A program made the translations under genes and the position numbers. Positions 10,001 to 18,617 of a stretch of DNA of 64,000 nucleotides are shown here, one piece after another (position 1 is the first letter of the stretch; the number at the start of each line of letters is the position of its first letter). Location: contig JAFRFG010000014.1 in NCBI GenBank assembly GCA_017434455.1, positions 124,001 to 188,000 on the forward strand, read 5' to 3'. The stretch comes from Thermoguttaceae bacterium (lineage in GTDB: Bacteria; Planctomycetota; Planctomycetia; Pirellulales; Thermoguttaceae). The notes under the pieces were generated by a model. That model had not been told where the DNA came from, did not search any database, and saw only the letters and a list, made by a program, of their open reading frames with translations.

Positions 10001-10830
10001 TTGACCAGCTGACGGGCGACGGTGTCGGCCGCCTTGTATTTGGAGGTGTCGTCCTCGGACGGACCGGAGATGATCAGCGGGGTACGCGCCTCGTCGATGA
10101 GGATGTTGTCGACCTCGTCGACGATGGCGTAGTGCAGACGCCCCTGCGACTGCTGGCGCTCGGGATCGTAGCGCTCGTCGCCCCGCCGCGCCGGGCGCAT
10201 GTTGTCGCGCAGATAGTCGAAGCCGAACTCGTTGTTCGTCCCGTAGGTGATGTCGCACGAGTACGCCTTCTGCCGATCGAGCGTCGACATGTGGCTTTGG
10301 ATCGAGCCGACCGTCAGCCCCAGCGCCATGTAGAGCGGACCCATCCACTCCATATCGCGGCGGGCCAGGTAGTCGTTGACGGTCACCACGTGGACCCCCT
10401 TCCCCTCCAGGGCGTTGAGGTACGCCGGCAGGGTCGCCACCAGCGTCTTTCCCTCACCGGTCATCATCTCGGCGATCGCGCCGCTGTGAAGGACAATACC
10501 GCCGATTAACTGCACGTCGTAGTGACGAAGCCCCAGCACGCGCCGCCCGGCCTCGCGGCACACGGCGAAGGCGTCTTCCAAGATATCGTCGAGCGTCTCG
10601 CCGTCGGCCAGCCGCCGGCGCAGCACGTCGGTCTGCTCGCGCAGCTGCTCGTCGGACATCGCGCGGTACTTCGGCTCGAGCTTATTGATCGCGTCGACGC
10701 GCGGCTGAATCTTTTTGAGGAAACGGGCGTTCGACGAACCGAACAGCGCGGTGATGCGTCCTTCGATGAACCGGGCCAGGGCGCTGAAGAAATCGGTTAT
10801 CGCGTCCCAAATATTTTCAAGCGTTTCCAT
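7045..10830 (-). CDS. secA: Protein translocase ATPase SecA (long form)
   Basis: 1261 residues, against about 900 in E. coli. It drives preproteins through SecYEG, which fits a genome with this many exported enzymes. Walker A MTGEGKT lies near residue 125 and the DEAD-type DEVDNILIDEARTP box near residue 240. The second motor domain has GTDIILGGNP, and the C-terminal zinc/SecB-binding motif GRNEPCPCGSGKKYKNCC is intact. Two extra segments explain the size. One is about 60 residues between the EKYNAVVDAI helix and GCPVLVGTVSI. The other is a large helical expansion in the wing/scaffold part. Long SecA proteins are known in planctomycetes. ATG 10830 gives the family's usual N-terminus. A TATAAT box on the minus strand at 10933-10938 is the likely promoter. 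Confidence 0.97.
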   Translation of the reverse strand: METLENIWDAITDFFSALARFIEGRITALFGSSNARFLKKIQPRVDAINKLEPKYRAMSDEQLREQTDVLRRRLADGETLDDILEDAFAVCREAGRRVLGLRHYDVQLIGGIVLHSGAIAEMMTGEGKTLVATLPAYLNALEGKGVHVVTVNDYLARRDMEWMGPLYMALGLTVGSIQSHMSTLDRQKAYSCDITYGTNNEFGFDYLRDNMRPARRGDERYDPERQQSQGRLHYAIVDEVDNILIDEARTPLIISGPSEDDTSKYKAADTVARQLVKGEKDEKTGETTGDFIVDEKDHTTNLTDEGVLHAERLAGVESFYTTGNMHWPHLIDNALKAHYLYKKDVNYVIKNGEIIIVDEFTGRLMEGRSWSDGLHQAVEAKEGVTIKKENQTLATITLQNFFKLYDKLAGMTGTAMTEAGEFWKIYNLEVIAIPPNRPVRRIHHVDKIYRTEKEKYNAVVDAIERINKWDTLVMNTGEEYLGLIGKQTDDAIEFTPRGDNRAQMIPKSSVESIHHRGCPVLVGTVSIQKSELISQMLDRRGIKHQVLNAKPENVGRESEIIAQAGRLGAVTIATNMAGRGTDIILGGNPETMAWAYFQTKYPTRLDVPQAEWEAKVAEIEQREQMKAEGEKVRALGGLHIIGTERHEARRIDLQLRGRCGRQGDPGDAQFYLSLEDDLVRIFAGDWVKNFLGRLGMEEGMAIENKMVSRRVEGAQKKIEERNFDTRKSLLDYDEVMDMQRKSVYSYRQRILDGGNTRHYIEEMINGQIDKELNRFLDRNFGAETFAAFASRQFNVEFEAKQFRGHDFKSADEYAHEHARRMAETQVLDAIEENLSTDVPESEWNWQALTKTVNFLWKCALRDTDLKKIGRDGAAQYLIDRAAKYISGVDLSRGETMLDPTYGVRSACQWVKIKFGLDLNADEMAQLDSKTVVSEIRRRVFDKYREKELFFPIMATLMHFTHADASGRHLDREGVIQWAREHYNVPITEEDLKNKQRQEIIDYLFAIAVKASEPIQDDYKELERRLGEVFREESINIERIQQFHDQKIARNERISPDERVTLKRGNAALKQLCDWLKERFRYEITPEEIRDWDILLIKNRLESVIEDRYNPEFRRVERQLILGVLDAAWKEHLLAMDHLKASVGFRGYAQVDPKVEYKREGMKIFEEMWNGVYARVTDYIFRVEQLDEKFINYVWTETEAHHETLSGNSVVDGIRQQQDAAVEMSKTHKVETIRNKTARIGRNEPCPCGSGKKYKNCCGKKA

Positions 10831-11149
10831 GGATATAATGCTTTCTTATGATTCCGGCACCCGCAGGGGGTGAGTGATTTTCGTTTGGATGGCGCCCCCC
10901 ACCCAATATATTAAAAGGGGAGGCCAGGGTCGATTATACCCGTTTTGTTCCCGCTTTTATAGTAGGGAAGAGGAAGGGAGAATAGCGGTTTTAGAGATTT
11001 TTACCGCACCACCCCGACCGCTTGCCCCGCGGAAAGCGCGCCTATAGCGGCGGGGCGGCCGTTTGGGTAGAATGTTTTCATTGCCTGACCGTTAAAAATA
11101 CCCTCCGCGAGCCGTTCACCCCAAGAATTGCTGTTTCCCGAGGTTCCCC
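10831..11149. promoter_or_regulatory. Divergent promoter region of secA and the triple phosphatase gene
   Basis: A 319-bp intergenic region. Toward secA (minus) it has GGGTATAATCG, with TATAAT at 10933-10938 about 100 bp before the ATG. Toward the phosphatase (+) it has TAGCGG at 11045-11050, a 17-bp spacer and TAGAAT at 11068-11073. Both boxes and much of the sequence between them recur in diverged form at 24041-24206. No RNA gene or small coding frame was seen here. Confidence 0.55.
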
Positions 11150-14100
11150 ATGCGCCGTACCCCTTCGATCCTTTCCCCGGTGTTGTTCTTCGTCCTGTGC
11201 CTTCTCGCTCCCCTAGGTGCCGCCGAGATCACGCTGACCGCCCCGGACGACGGCGCGCTGGTATCGCTGGCCCCGCCGGCCCAAAGCCGGTACCTCACCC
11301 CCGGCGAGCGGGGCTTTGGGTGCGACTACCACATCGGGGAGCTGCGCGATCATGGCCAGCGCGCCGACCGACCGCTGCCGATCGAGCTGGCGTGGCGCCT
11401 GGAAGACGGCGACGCCCAAGCGGCCGAGCCGGCCGCGTTCACTGTTGAAGTTGACACCTCGGATCAGTTCACCGACCCGATCACCGTCACGACGGCCGAA
11501 AACAGCTGCCGGGTGGATAACCTCGATATCGGGACCGACTACTTTTGGCGCGTCCGCGCGGGCGGGAGTATCTCGCCGGTGGGGCACTTCACCACGGCGG
11601 CGATTCTGCCGCGCTGGATCCACCTGAGCAAGGGGATCGTCAACGTTCGCGACGCCGGTTACTGGCCGGCCGCCGGGAACAAACGGGTCAAGCCGGGAAT
11701 GATCTTCCGCGGCGGCGAGCTCGACAATCACTACGAACTGGCCGAGAAAAGCAAAACATTCCTTCTCGAAAAGCTCGGCATCAAGACCGACTTCGACCTT
11801 CGGGGGCCCGGTGAAACGGGGGACCCGGCCGAGTACGTCTGCCCCCTGGGGGATAATGTCCAGTGGCTGAACTTCGTGACGCGGGGGTACGCGGGGGCCT
11901 TTACCTCGAAGGGACGCGCCGTCATGCGCGATATCTTCCAGGCGCTGGCCCGTCCCGAGATCTACCCGATCTATCTGCACTGCCGCGGCGGCGCCGACCG
12001 AACCGGGACGGTGATCTTCCTTCTTCAGGAGATCTTGGGGGTGAGCGACAGCGACGCGTTCACCGATTTCGAGCTGACGACCTTCTCCCCGTCGGGAATC
12101 CGGTACATCCGGCACGATCACGCGCAGCGGACATTCCTGGAGCTGAGCCGCTACGGATCCGCCGAAGAACCGCTTTCGGTCAAATGCGAGCGGTACCTCC
12201 TTGATATCGGCGTGACCCCCGAGGAGATCGCGGCGATCCGCGCCACCCTTTTGGAGGACATGCCCGCGATGGCCGGCAGCGGCCCGGTTCTTTTGACCCC
12301 CGCCGAGGGGGAAAGCGTCTCGGTCGCCCCTCCGGCGGCGGTACCGTACCGGACGCCGCGGCAGCGCGGCTGGGATACCGACTACCCGATTTCCGAGATC
12401 AACCCCGACAATACCGACCGCACCCACCCGCCCGCGGTGACGCTCCGCTGGTCGTGGCCGGCCCCGGCGCGCTTTACCGTCGAGGTGGCCGCCAAAGAAG
12501 ATTTCTCCGACGCGATTGTTCTCCACAGCGAAACAACGAGCGTCGAGGTACGCAACCTCGCCCCCGGCACCCTCTACCACTGGCGCGTCACCGCCGGGGG
12601 GATCGGCGGGGGGAACCGCTCGGCGGCGGGGCATTTCCGCACCGAGCCGCAATTGCCCCGATGGTACGATATCCCGGGCATCGCGAATGTCCGCGACGCG
12701 GGGGGATGGCTCACCGCCGACGGCCGCCGCGTCAAAGAGGGGATGGTCTTCCGAGGGACCCAGCTCGACGGGGAGTTCGCCATCACGCCCGAGGGGCGCG
12801 ACTACATGGTTCACACCCTTGGGATCAAAACCGATATGGATCTGCGCCGCGACGCCGAAGTCGGCGACCCGAAAAAAACCACCGGCCGCCCCCTGGGGGA
12901 CGAGGTTGTCTGGGCCCACGCCCCGGTCCTCGCCTATACGGACGGGTTCGCCGCCGATCAGCTCCCCCGCTGGCGCGAGGCGTTTAAGGTCCTCGCCAGG
13001 CCGCAGACCTACCCGGTTTACATCCACTGCTACGGCGGCGCCGACCGGACCGGGGAGATCTGCCTGCTGCTCAAAGCGATCCTGGGCGTGAGCGACAGCG
13101 ACCTGTGCGCCGACTACGAGCTGACGACGCTGATGCGCTTCGGGATTCGGTATATCCACACCGACTATTTTGAGGCGATGATCGCCGGATTCAACAAGTA
13201 CGGCACCCCGGAGGAGCCCCTTTCGGTCAAGTGCGAGCGGTTCCTGCTCGATATCGGGGTAACGCCCGAGGAGATCGAGACGATCCGCGCCACCCTTTTG
13301 GAGGACGCGCCCCAAGCCGTCCCGGTCCTGGAGACCCCGGCCGAAGGGGAAAGTGTCTCGGTCGCCCCGCCGGCGGCGGTGCCGTACCAATCGCCGCAAG
13401 AACGCGGCTGGGATACCGACTACCCGATCCAACAGATCAATCCCGACGGTGCCGACCGGACCCAGCCCAAGGCGGTGACGCTTTCGTGGTCGTGGCCGGA
13501 AGAAAGTTACTTCACCGTCGAGCTGTCGGCCAAGGAGGATTTCTCCGAAGCACTGATCCTGCACAGCGAGACGACGACCGTCCAGGCGCGCAACCTTGCC
13601 CCCGATACGCTGTACTATTGGCGGGTCACCGCCGGGGGGAAGTGCCGCTCGGCGGTGGGGCATTTTCGGACCGAGCCGCAGCTCCCCCGCTGGTTCGATA
13701 TCCCGGGGGCCTCGAATGTCCGCGACGCGGGGGGATGGCCGACCGCCGATGGCCGCCGCGTCAAAGAGGGGATGATCTTTCGGGGGACTCAGCTCGACGG
13801 GAAACACGCCATCACGCCCGAGGGGCGCGACTATATGGTTCACACCCTCGGGATCAAAACCGATCTGGATCTGCGCGGTCCCAGCGAGGTTGGGGATCCA
13901 AACGTCAAGACCGGCCGCCCGCTGGGCGATGAGGTCGAATGGGTGAATATCCCGGTGGCCGCCTACAAAGATGTGTTCACCGAGGAGGGGCAGCGCCCCC
14001 GCTGGCGCGAGATCTTCAGTACCCTGGCCAAGCCGCAGACCTACCCGGTCTATATCCACTGCTGGGGCGGCGCCGACCGGACCGGAACACTCTTTCTGCT

Positions 14101-14347
14101 TCTGAAAGGCATCCTGGGCGTGAGCGACAACGACCTGTGCGCCGACTACGAACTGACGACCCTGACGATCTTCGGAATTCGGTACATCCACACCGAACTT
14201 TTTGAGGGGATGCTCGAGCAGCTGAACCGATACGGCACCGCCGAGGAACCGATGTCGGTCAAATGCGAGCGGTTCCTGCTCGATATCGGGGTGACGCCCG
14301 AGGAAATCGAATCGATCCGCGCGATTCTTTTAGAGGATCAGCAGTAA
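11150..14347 (+). CDS. Secreted protein with three tandem FN3-like + tyrosine/dual-specificity phosphatase units
   Basis: 1065 residues with a Sec signal peptide (cleavage near A25). Three repeats of about 345 residues follow. Each has an FN3-like beta domain ('TLYHWRV.AGG') and then a phosphatase of the Y_phosphatase3 type, beginning with NVRDAG. Each ends in a CX5R signature: HCRGGADRTG at H277-C278-R284, HCYGGADRTG at H626-C627-R633, and HCWGGADRTG at H970-C971-R977. All three catalytic Cys/Arg pairs are intact. The enzyme presumably dephosphorylates phosphorylated substrates outside the cytoplasm; whether protein, lipid or sugar phosphate is unknown. Repeat 3 is much closer to the single-unit gene at 24271 than to repeat 1, so duplication was stepwise. 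Start ATG 11150 has CGAGG upstream. Confidence 0.85.
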   Translation: MRRTPSILSPVLFFVLCLLAPLGAAEITLTAPDDGALVSLAPPAQSRYLTPGERGFGCDYHIGELRDHGQRADRPLPIELAWRLEDGDAQAAEPAAFTVEVDTSDQFTDPITVTTAENSCRVDNLDIGTDYFWRVRAGGSISPVGHFTTAAILPRWIHLSKGIVNVRDAGYWPAAGNKRVKPGMIFRGGELDNHYELAEKSKTFLLEKLGIKTDFDLRGPGETGDPAEYVCPLGDNVQWLNFVTRGYAGAFTSKGRAVMRDIFQALARPEIYPIYLHCRGGADRTGTVIFLLQEILGVSDSDAFTDFELTTFSPSGIRYIRHDHAQRTFLELSRYGSAEEPLSVKCERYLLDIGVTPEEIAAIRATLLEDMPAMAGSGPVLLTPAEGESVSVAPPAAVPYRTPRQRGWDTDYPISEINPDNTDRTHPPAVTLRWSWPAPARFTVEVAAKEDFSDAIVLHSETTSVEVRNLAPGTLYHWRVTAGGIGGGNRSAAGHFRTEPQLPRWYDIPGIANVRDAGGWLTADGRRVKEGMVFRGTQLDGEFAITPEGRDYMVHTLGIKTDMDLRRDAEVGDPKKTTGRPLGDEVVWAHAPVLAYTDGFAADQLPRWREAFKVLARPQTYPVYIHCYGGADRTGEICLLLKAILGVSDSDLCADYELTTLMRFGIRYIHTDYFEAMIAGFNKYGTPEEPLSVKCERFLLDIGVTPEEIETIRATLLEDAPQAVPVLETPAEGESVSVAPPAAVPYQSPQERGWDTDYPIQQINPDGADRTQPKAVTLSWSWPEESYFTVELSAKEDFSEALILHSETTTVQARNLAPDTLYYWRVTAGGKCRSAVGHFRTEPQLPRWFDIPGASNVRDAGGWPTADGRRVKEGMIFRGTQLDGKHAITPEGRDYMVHTLGIKTDLDLRGPSEVGDPNVKTGRPLGDEVEWVNIPVAAYKDVFTEEGQRPRWREIFSTLAKPQTYPVYIHCWGGADRTGTLFLLLKGILGVSDNDLCADYELTTLTIFGIRYIHTELFEGMLEQLNRYGTAEEPMSVKCERFLLDIGVTPEEIESIRAILLEDQQ

Positions 14348-14370
14348 AAGAAAGTGGGGGGTATCCATAA

Positions 14371-14404
14371 AAAACGGGGGGCCTAAATGGCCTCCCGTTT
14401 TTGT
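14371..14404. terminator. Bidirectional intrinsic terminator
   Basis: AAAACGGGGGGCC TAAA TGGCCTCCCGTTTTT forms a strong hairpin with an A-run before and a T-run after it. It closes the phosphatase gene (+) and, from the other side, the vsr end of the defence operon. Confidence 0.85.
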
Positions 14405-14458
14405 TTAGTGCTTTCCCCCTGTCTTTACGAATAGTGTTTTTCCTCTGTGGATGTGCCC

Positions 14459-14881
14459 TTAATCCTTGGATATAATTGTCTTGACTAATTTTTGCATAGT
14501 CAAATCAAAGTTTGATTTCTTCAGCTCGCATTCCCAAATCACGATAACCCTAAGCCCCATTTGGGTTAATTCCGCATAATGCTTTCGATCACGGGAAGCA
14601 TTCCCTTCGATCTTCTTGGTCCAATACTCGGCATTGTTTTTCGGCCAAACAAAGCTGCTGCATCCCTCGTGCTTATGCCAAAAGCACCCATTGATAAAAA
14701 TAACGGTCTTGTTCTTGGGAAGGTAAATGTCCGGCTTCCCGGGGAGCCGAGCATCATTTTTACGATAGCGAAATCCTTTTGAGAAGAGATACAATCTGAC
14801 CTGTTTCTCTGGTTTCGTGTCCTTGCTGCGTATATGGGACATGTTATAGCTACGGACTTCCGGTGAGTGATTGTCCGCCAT
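14459..14881 (-). CDS. vsr: Very short patch repair endonuclease (Vsr)
   Basis: 140 residues. From ATG 14881 the catalytic residues fall at the same numbers as in E. coli Vsr: D51 in LPGKPDIYLP, and H69 in NGCFWHKHEGC. Conserved NAEYWTKKIEGN and RVIVIWECEL stretches follow. Vsr nicks 5' of T in T:G mismatches that arise from deamination of 5-methylcytosine, and typically travels with a Dcm-type methylase, as here. I prefer ATG 14881 to the in-frame GTG at 14890 because GAGGTGA sits five bases upstream of 14881. It is the last gene of the island operon, 29 bp after the methylase stop. Confidence 0.95.
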   Translation of the reverse strand: MADNHSPEVRSYNMSHIRSKDTKPEKQVRLYLFSKGFRYRKNDARLPGKPDIYLPKNKTVIFINGCFWHKHEGCSSFVWPKNNAEYWTKKIEGNASRDRKHYAELTQMGLRVIVIWECELKKSNFDLTMQKLVKTIISKD

Positions 14882-14910
14882 AAACGTCACCTCTTTTGAA
14901 TGATCACCAT

Positions 14911-16524
14911 CTACTTGCTGACCTTCTTTAATTGATTGGCCAGGGTTTTCGCGATGGCCTGGGCCAGGATCGGCGGGACCGCGTTTCCCACCTGTTGATA
15001 TTGCTCATCCTTTTTCCCCATAAACACGAAACTGTCAGGAAAAGTCTGGAGCCGAGCCGCCTCTCTGATACTGATGGCGCGATCCCTTACGGGATGAATC
15101 CACATGGATTTCCGGACGTTAACCACAGTCGGAGAAGGCTGATCATAATCAAGTCTGCAATAGACCGTTTTCTGCGTTCGTGATACATCAGTATATGTGT
15201 TCGTCTTTAGCTTGTTATCCAGATCGTGGAAATTTTCTCCTTGCTTTAGTGCCCTAAACCTCTGCATAGCAGTATCAGTGGTTCTCGTGATAATATGGTT
15301 CTTCAGCAGTTTCGAGTTTCGCAGTTTCTTGCCTAGTTCACTGATTGTTTTAGGCTTTTTCAGATGAATCCCAATATCATCACTAATGTCATAAACCGGG
15401 TCAACATCCTCAAGATCACCAATTGCATCACGGACCGTTAGATATCGAGACTCATCAATCCGCCCCAGAGGGAGGGTAATCTTGCCAGCAATACTCTTCT
15501 TGATGCCGATCATAACAAAGCGCATCCGTTTTTGGGGGGCTCCATAATTTGCGGCGCAGAGTACACTGGAATTGATTGAATACCCATCATCCCCTTCACC
15601 GAGCATCGCTTTTATATAGTCCAGCACGGCAAAAGAGCGAATCTCCGCAAAGAGACCGTTCTCCGACGAGTAACGATCAACAACAAGATGATTTTCGAAT
15701 ATCTCGGCTGCATGCATTATCATTCGACGATACAAAACAGCCGCCTCGATTTTTTCCTTAAGCTGAACAGATCGTAATCTGCCTCCATAATAATCCAGGA
15801 TGGCAGAATAAGCCTTAGCATCAGCCCTTATGATGGGGGAATCTTCCTCTCTAATACGGATCGACGCCGTTTTGAGGAGGTTTCTTTTGTATTTAAGGAG
15901 CGCCCCTTCCAGCTTCTTTGCGTTCTTTGATGCCTTATAAATAATATTGAGAACAGGATAGTCCTGCGTCAATCCTAGATACGGCTTGATTCCTCCCTTT
16001 CGCCGCACTATATCAATTGCACCGTCGAAGGAATATTTCGGGTCCAGGAGGGGTATTCTCGAGATTTTTGTCTCGATGGCACTCCCATTCAGGAGATCAA
16101 TATCGAACCTGGAAAGATAAAAGCGATGTATATCGGAGCGCAGCATGCCGACATTCTCCATGACAAACGCTTTCGGGTTCAGCGCCTTAATTGCGCGTAC
16201 ATACTCCTTCACCAGCGTGTTATTATGACTGACAGCCGTGTTTTTTTGCCGGTTGGCATTTGAAAAGCCCTGACACGGAGGACCACCGATCACAACATCT
16301 ATGGGACCGTAGAGCTGATCAATTTCGGAATAGTCAGCGGTACAGACGTCTCCTCGCACATCAACGTTCGGATGATTTCTCTTATACGTTGACTGCATTG
16401 TGGGGTTATTCTCATAAGCGACCTTAATGCAATATTTCCCACTTTGAAGAAAACCGGTGCTAAGACCACCGGCGCCAGCAAAAAGGTCGACTACGGATAA
16501 CAGATTGCTGTCAGCTTTAATCAT
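14911..16524 (-). CDS. C5-cytosine DNA methyltransferase (Dcm family)
   Basis: 537 residues. Motif I is DLFAGAGGLSTG (13-24). Motif IV is GGPPCQGFSNA, with catalytic C84, and motif VI is MENVG with E123. Motif VIII is APQKRMRFVMIG, and motifs IX/X are REAARLQTFPDSF and QVGNAVPP. Between motifs VI and VIII there is an insertion of about 150 residues, which makes it longer than the common 330-420. The enzyme methylates cytosine at C5 and would protect host DNA against the island's nuclease components. Its ATG overlaps the AIPR stop by four bases (ATGA), so the two are translationally coupled. Confidence 0.95.
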   Translation of the reverse strand: MIKADSNLLSVVDLFAGAGGLSTGFLQSGKYCIKVAYENNPTMQSTYKRNHPNVDVRGDVCTADYSEIDQLYGPIDVVIGGPPCQGFSNANRQKNTAVSHNNTLVKEYVRAIKALNPKAFVMENVGMLRSDIHRFYLSRFDIDLLNGSAIETKISRIPLLDPKYSFDGAIDIVRRKGGIKPYLGLTQDYPVLNIIYKASKNAKKLEGALLKYKRNLLKTASIRIREEDSPIIRADAKAYSAILDYYGGRLRSVQLKEKIEAAVLYRRMIMHAAEIFENHLVVDRYSSENGLFAEIRSFAVLDYIKAMLGEGDDGYSINSSVLCAANYGAPQKRMRFVMIGIKKSIAGKITLPLGRIDESRYLTVRDAIGDLEDVDPVYDISDDIGIHLKKPKTISELGKKLRNSKLLKNHIITRTTDTAMQRFRALKQGENFHDLDNKLKTNTYTDVSRTQKTVYCRLDYDQPSPTVVNVRKSMWIHPVRDRAISIREAARLQTFPDSFVFMGKKDEQYQQVGNAVPPILAQAIAKTLANQLKKVSK

Positions 16525-18605
16525 TTTACAAACCCCTCCTCGACAGCCCGTTCAAGCAAAGAGAGAAGGCGTTTGCTTTGAAAGGCATTCGGGATTTGAT
16601 TCGGTATTCTGCAGGCAACAGCCAGGGCCGTTTCATCTATCTTAGTGTTGAGGAGATGATTCTGAACAGCAAAATTTTCAAGTCTTTCCCACATCTCGAC
16701 AGGATAGCGGATTACTTCGGTTTGTGCAATGATTCCATTGACTTCTTTTTGATCTTTGCCTGCGTCACGATCAGCCTTTTTCTTCTCATCGGCAGTAATC
16801 AGACAGCTGCTCAAGTCATATGGGAGCGCATAATTGATCGTTTTGACCGCGGCCCAACAATCTTTGCGCTTGCACCACTGCGTAACGTTTGCAACCCCAG
16901 GATGTCGATATGGATCGGTTATATTAGCCAGAACCCTTTCAGCCAATTCAAGGAGAGCAAACCGAACAGGCTCTGGCAGGCTCTGACGGTTCCAGATGAT
17001 CATAAGATCGAGATCCCTGTCAGGGAACTGTTTCTGAATCAAAAGACGGAAAAGAGCAACGGTATAGTAAATAATGTTCGCCCGGTAACCTCCTTCATAC
17101 CATGACTGGTTCGGAATCGTATTCTCGAGATATTGAAACATCAGCAGAAGAGCAGCGGTAGACTGGAAATATCTTTCATTGAACTGCTGATCGTTAGCTT
17201 TCCACTCTTCCGTGATATAATTAGCAAAGTTACTAAAGTTGGTTTGCGCGCCCTTGCTGACAATATCAGGGTGGCCCATCCATGTATTGTGCACCTTGGC
17301 CAAGTCTGTTTTCTTAATAACCTGTTTCTTGGGATGCTGCAGTTCAAACTGCCTCTTCTGTGCCCTGGTCATACGCATTTGAGCCTGGAGATATTGACCT
17401 CTGACACGCTCGTAAAACCACTTTGTATCATGCTGTGAGCCGTCGACGGCCGGAGCAAACAACCTCCTCGATATCTGTTCCATTCGGCGATGGAACGGAT
17501 GAGAAGCAAAGAAGTCTGCATCGCTGACCTTGTTTTGCCTGTTGGAACAGTAGGAGATATTTTTAATCAATTCATCAGCTTCTTCCGGTGTAGATTCCTC
17601 TATATCTGTTAGTTTCATCTGGACATAAAGACCGTCCAATGGAACTTTATCGTTGAATCTGGAGTTCGAAATGGATGCTGTGGTCTGTCCTCCGTTGATG
17701 ATCTGAAAATCTTTGGCGTAAGTAATGAAACGCCCATTATGCGTAAGTTTCGTTTCGACTTTCATTGCCGTTGCGGCAATACCATTATTGAATGCAAAGA
17801 ACATTTGCGGAGTATTTTTTATCGTAGCGCGTATCTGTTTGTTTACAGCTACTTTCGTAGATAAGAATGACCGGACATTGCCCTCCAACAGTTTACTGCC
17901 ATACTTATCATAGATATCAGCCAGGACAGAACCTGGGATGACACCCAGGTAGCTCTTATATTTATCGTTTGCCACAGAACTAGCCTCTATGCAGGGAATT
18001 CCTTCCTCACAATATTCGGTGAAATCGATTTCAATGACTTGCCGTCCTTGCTCAGAACAACAAACATGGAACAGTCTGCCTATATCCCATATCTGCCCTT
18101 CTACAGGGATTCCTTCATAATCTTCGATTTCGACTGTTTTTATCAATGTGCTCATGTCAGCATCGGTGAAAATGAGCAGGCGGTACTTTCTGATATTCTT
18201 CTCGTTGATTCGCAGGAAGTCAACCAGATCTGCACACGGAGTGCTTATCTCAATCTCTTGATAGAGATTTGACTTTAACGCCGCGTCCAAGAAGACTGTG
18301 AGCTCACCGAAATCATGCGTTGCTTCAGTGTTGGTCAGCGTGCGATCCAGATCGTTGCCATCGTAGTTGGCGATGATGAGATTCATTGTATTATCGAATT
18401 CGTCGAACACATAGCCATCCACACGGTACTTGCTTCGTCCATAACGACCGATGTAGAAAGATGGGGAGAAGTCCGAGAGAACTTCTGCGTCGATCAAGTA
18501 TTGAGCTACTCTTTCGGCGAAGGCAGCACAGGAACCCTCGCCAGTAGCAGCGGCAGCAGCCTTGATATCCTGCAAAAAGTCATTCTTAAATTCAGTAAAA
18601 TCCAT
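16521..18605 (-). CDS. AIPR-family (abortive infection phage resistance) protein
   Basis: 694 residues. The family hallmark INGGQTTASI is present near residue 300, preceded by FFAFNNGIAATA, typical of AIPR proteins. The N-terminal part (residues ~55-80, YRVDGYVFDEF then LIIANYDG) looks like a beta-rich nuclease-type fold, but I cannot assign catalytic residues with confidence. AIPR proteins are found with restriction-like systems containing Z1 and GHKL ATPases and were named from a phage abortive-infection protein. It lies between the PD-(D/E)XK gene (12-bp gap) and the methylase (4-bp overlap), so it is part of one operon. Confidence 0.85.
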   Translation of the reverse strand: MDFTEFKNDFLQDIKAAAAATGEGSCAAFAERVAQYLIDAEVLSDFSPSFYIGRYGRSKYRVDGYVFDEFDNTMNLIIANYDGNDLDRTLTNTEATHDFGELTVFLDAALKSNLYQEIEISTPCADLVDFLRINEKNIRKYRLLIFTDADMSTLIKTVEIEDYEGIPVEGQIWDIGRLFHVCCSEQGRQVIEIDFTEYCEEGIPCIEASSVANDKYKSYLGVIPGSVLADIYDKYGSKLLEGNVRSFLSTKVAVNKQIRATIKNTPQMFFAFNNGIAATAMKVETKLTHNGRFITYAKDFQIINGGQTTASISNSRFNDKVPLDGLYVQMKLTDIEESTPEEADELIKNISYCSNRQNKVSDADFFASHPFHRRMEQISRRLFAPAVDGSQHDTKWFYERVRGQYLQAQMRMTRAQKRQFELQHPKKQVIKKTDLAKVHNTWMGHPDIVSKGAQTNFSNFANYITEEWKANDQQFNERYFQSTAALLLMFQYLENTIPNQSWYEGGYRANIIYYTVALFRLLIQKQFPDRDLDLMIIWNRQSLPEPVRFALLELAERVLANITDPYRHPGVANVTQWCKRKDCWAAVKTINYALPYDLSSCLITADEKKKADRDAGKDQKEVNGIIAQTEVIRYPVEMWERLENFAVQNHLLNTKIDETALAVACRIPNQIPNAFQSKRLLSLLERAVEEGFVK

Positions 18606-18617
18606 GTTTCTGCCTCC

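Noticed and set aside
7420-10509. A ~1000-codon open frame opposite secA
   Set aside because: Valine/leucine/aspartate-rich shadow typical of high-GC antisense frames; the secA frame has all family motifs.
11213-14191. A ~990-codon frame opposite the triple phosphatase
   Set aside because: Repeats because the sense gene repeats; composition (Arg/Gly/Val/Asp) is that of an antisense shadow.
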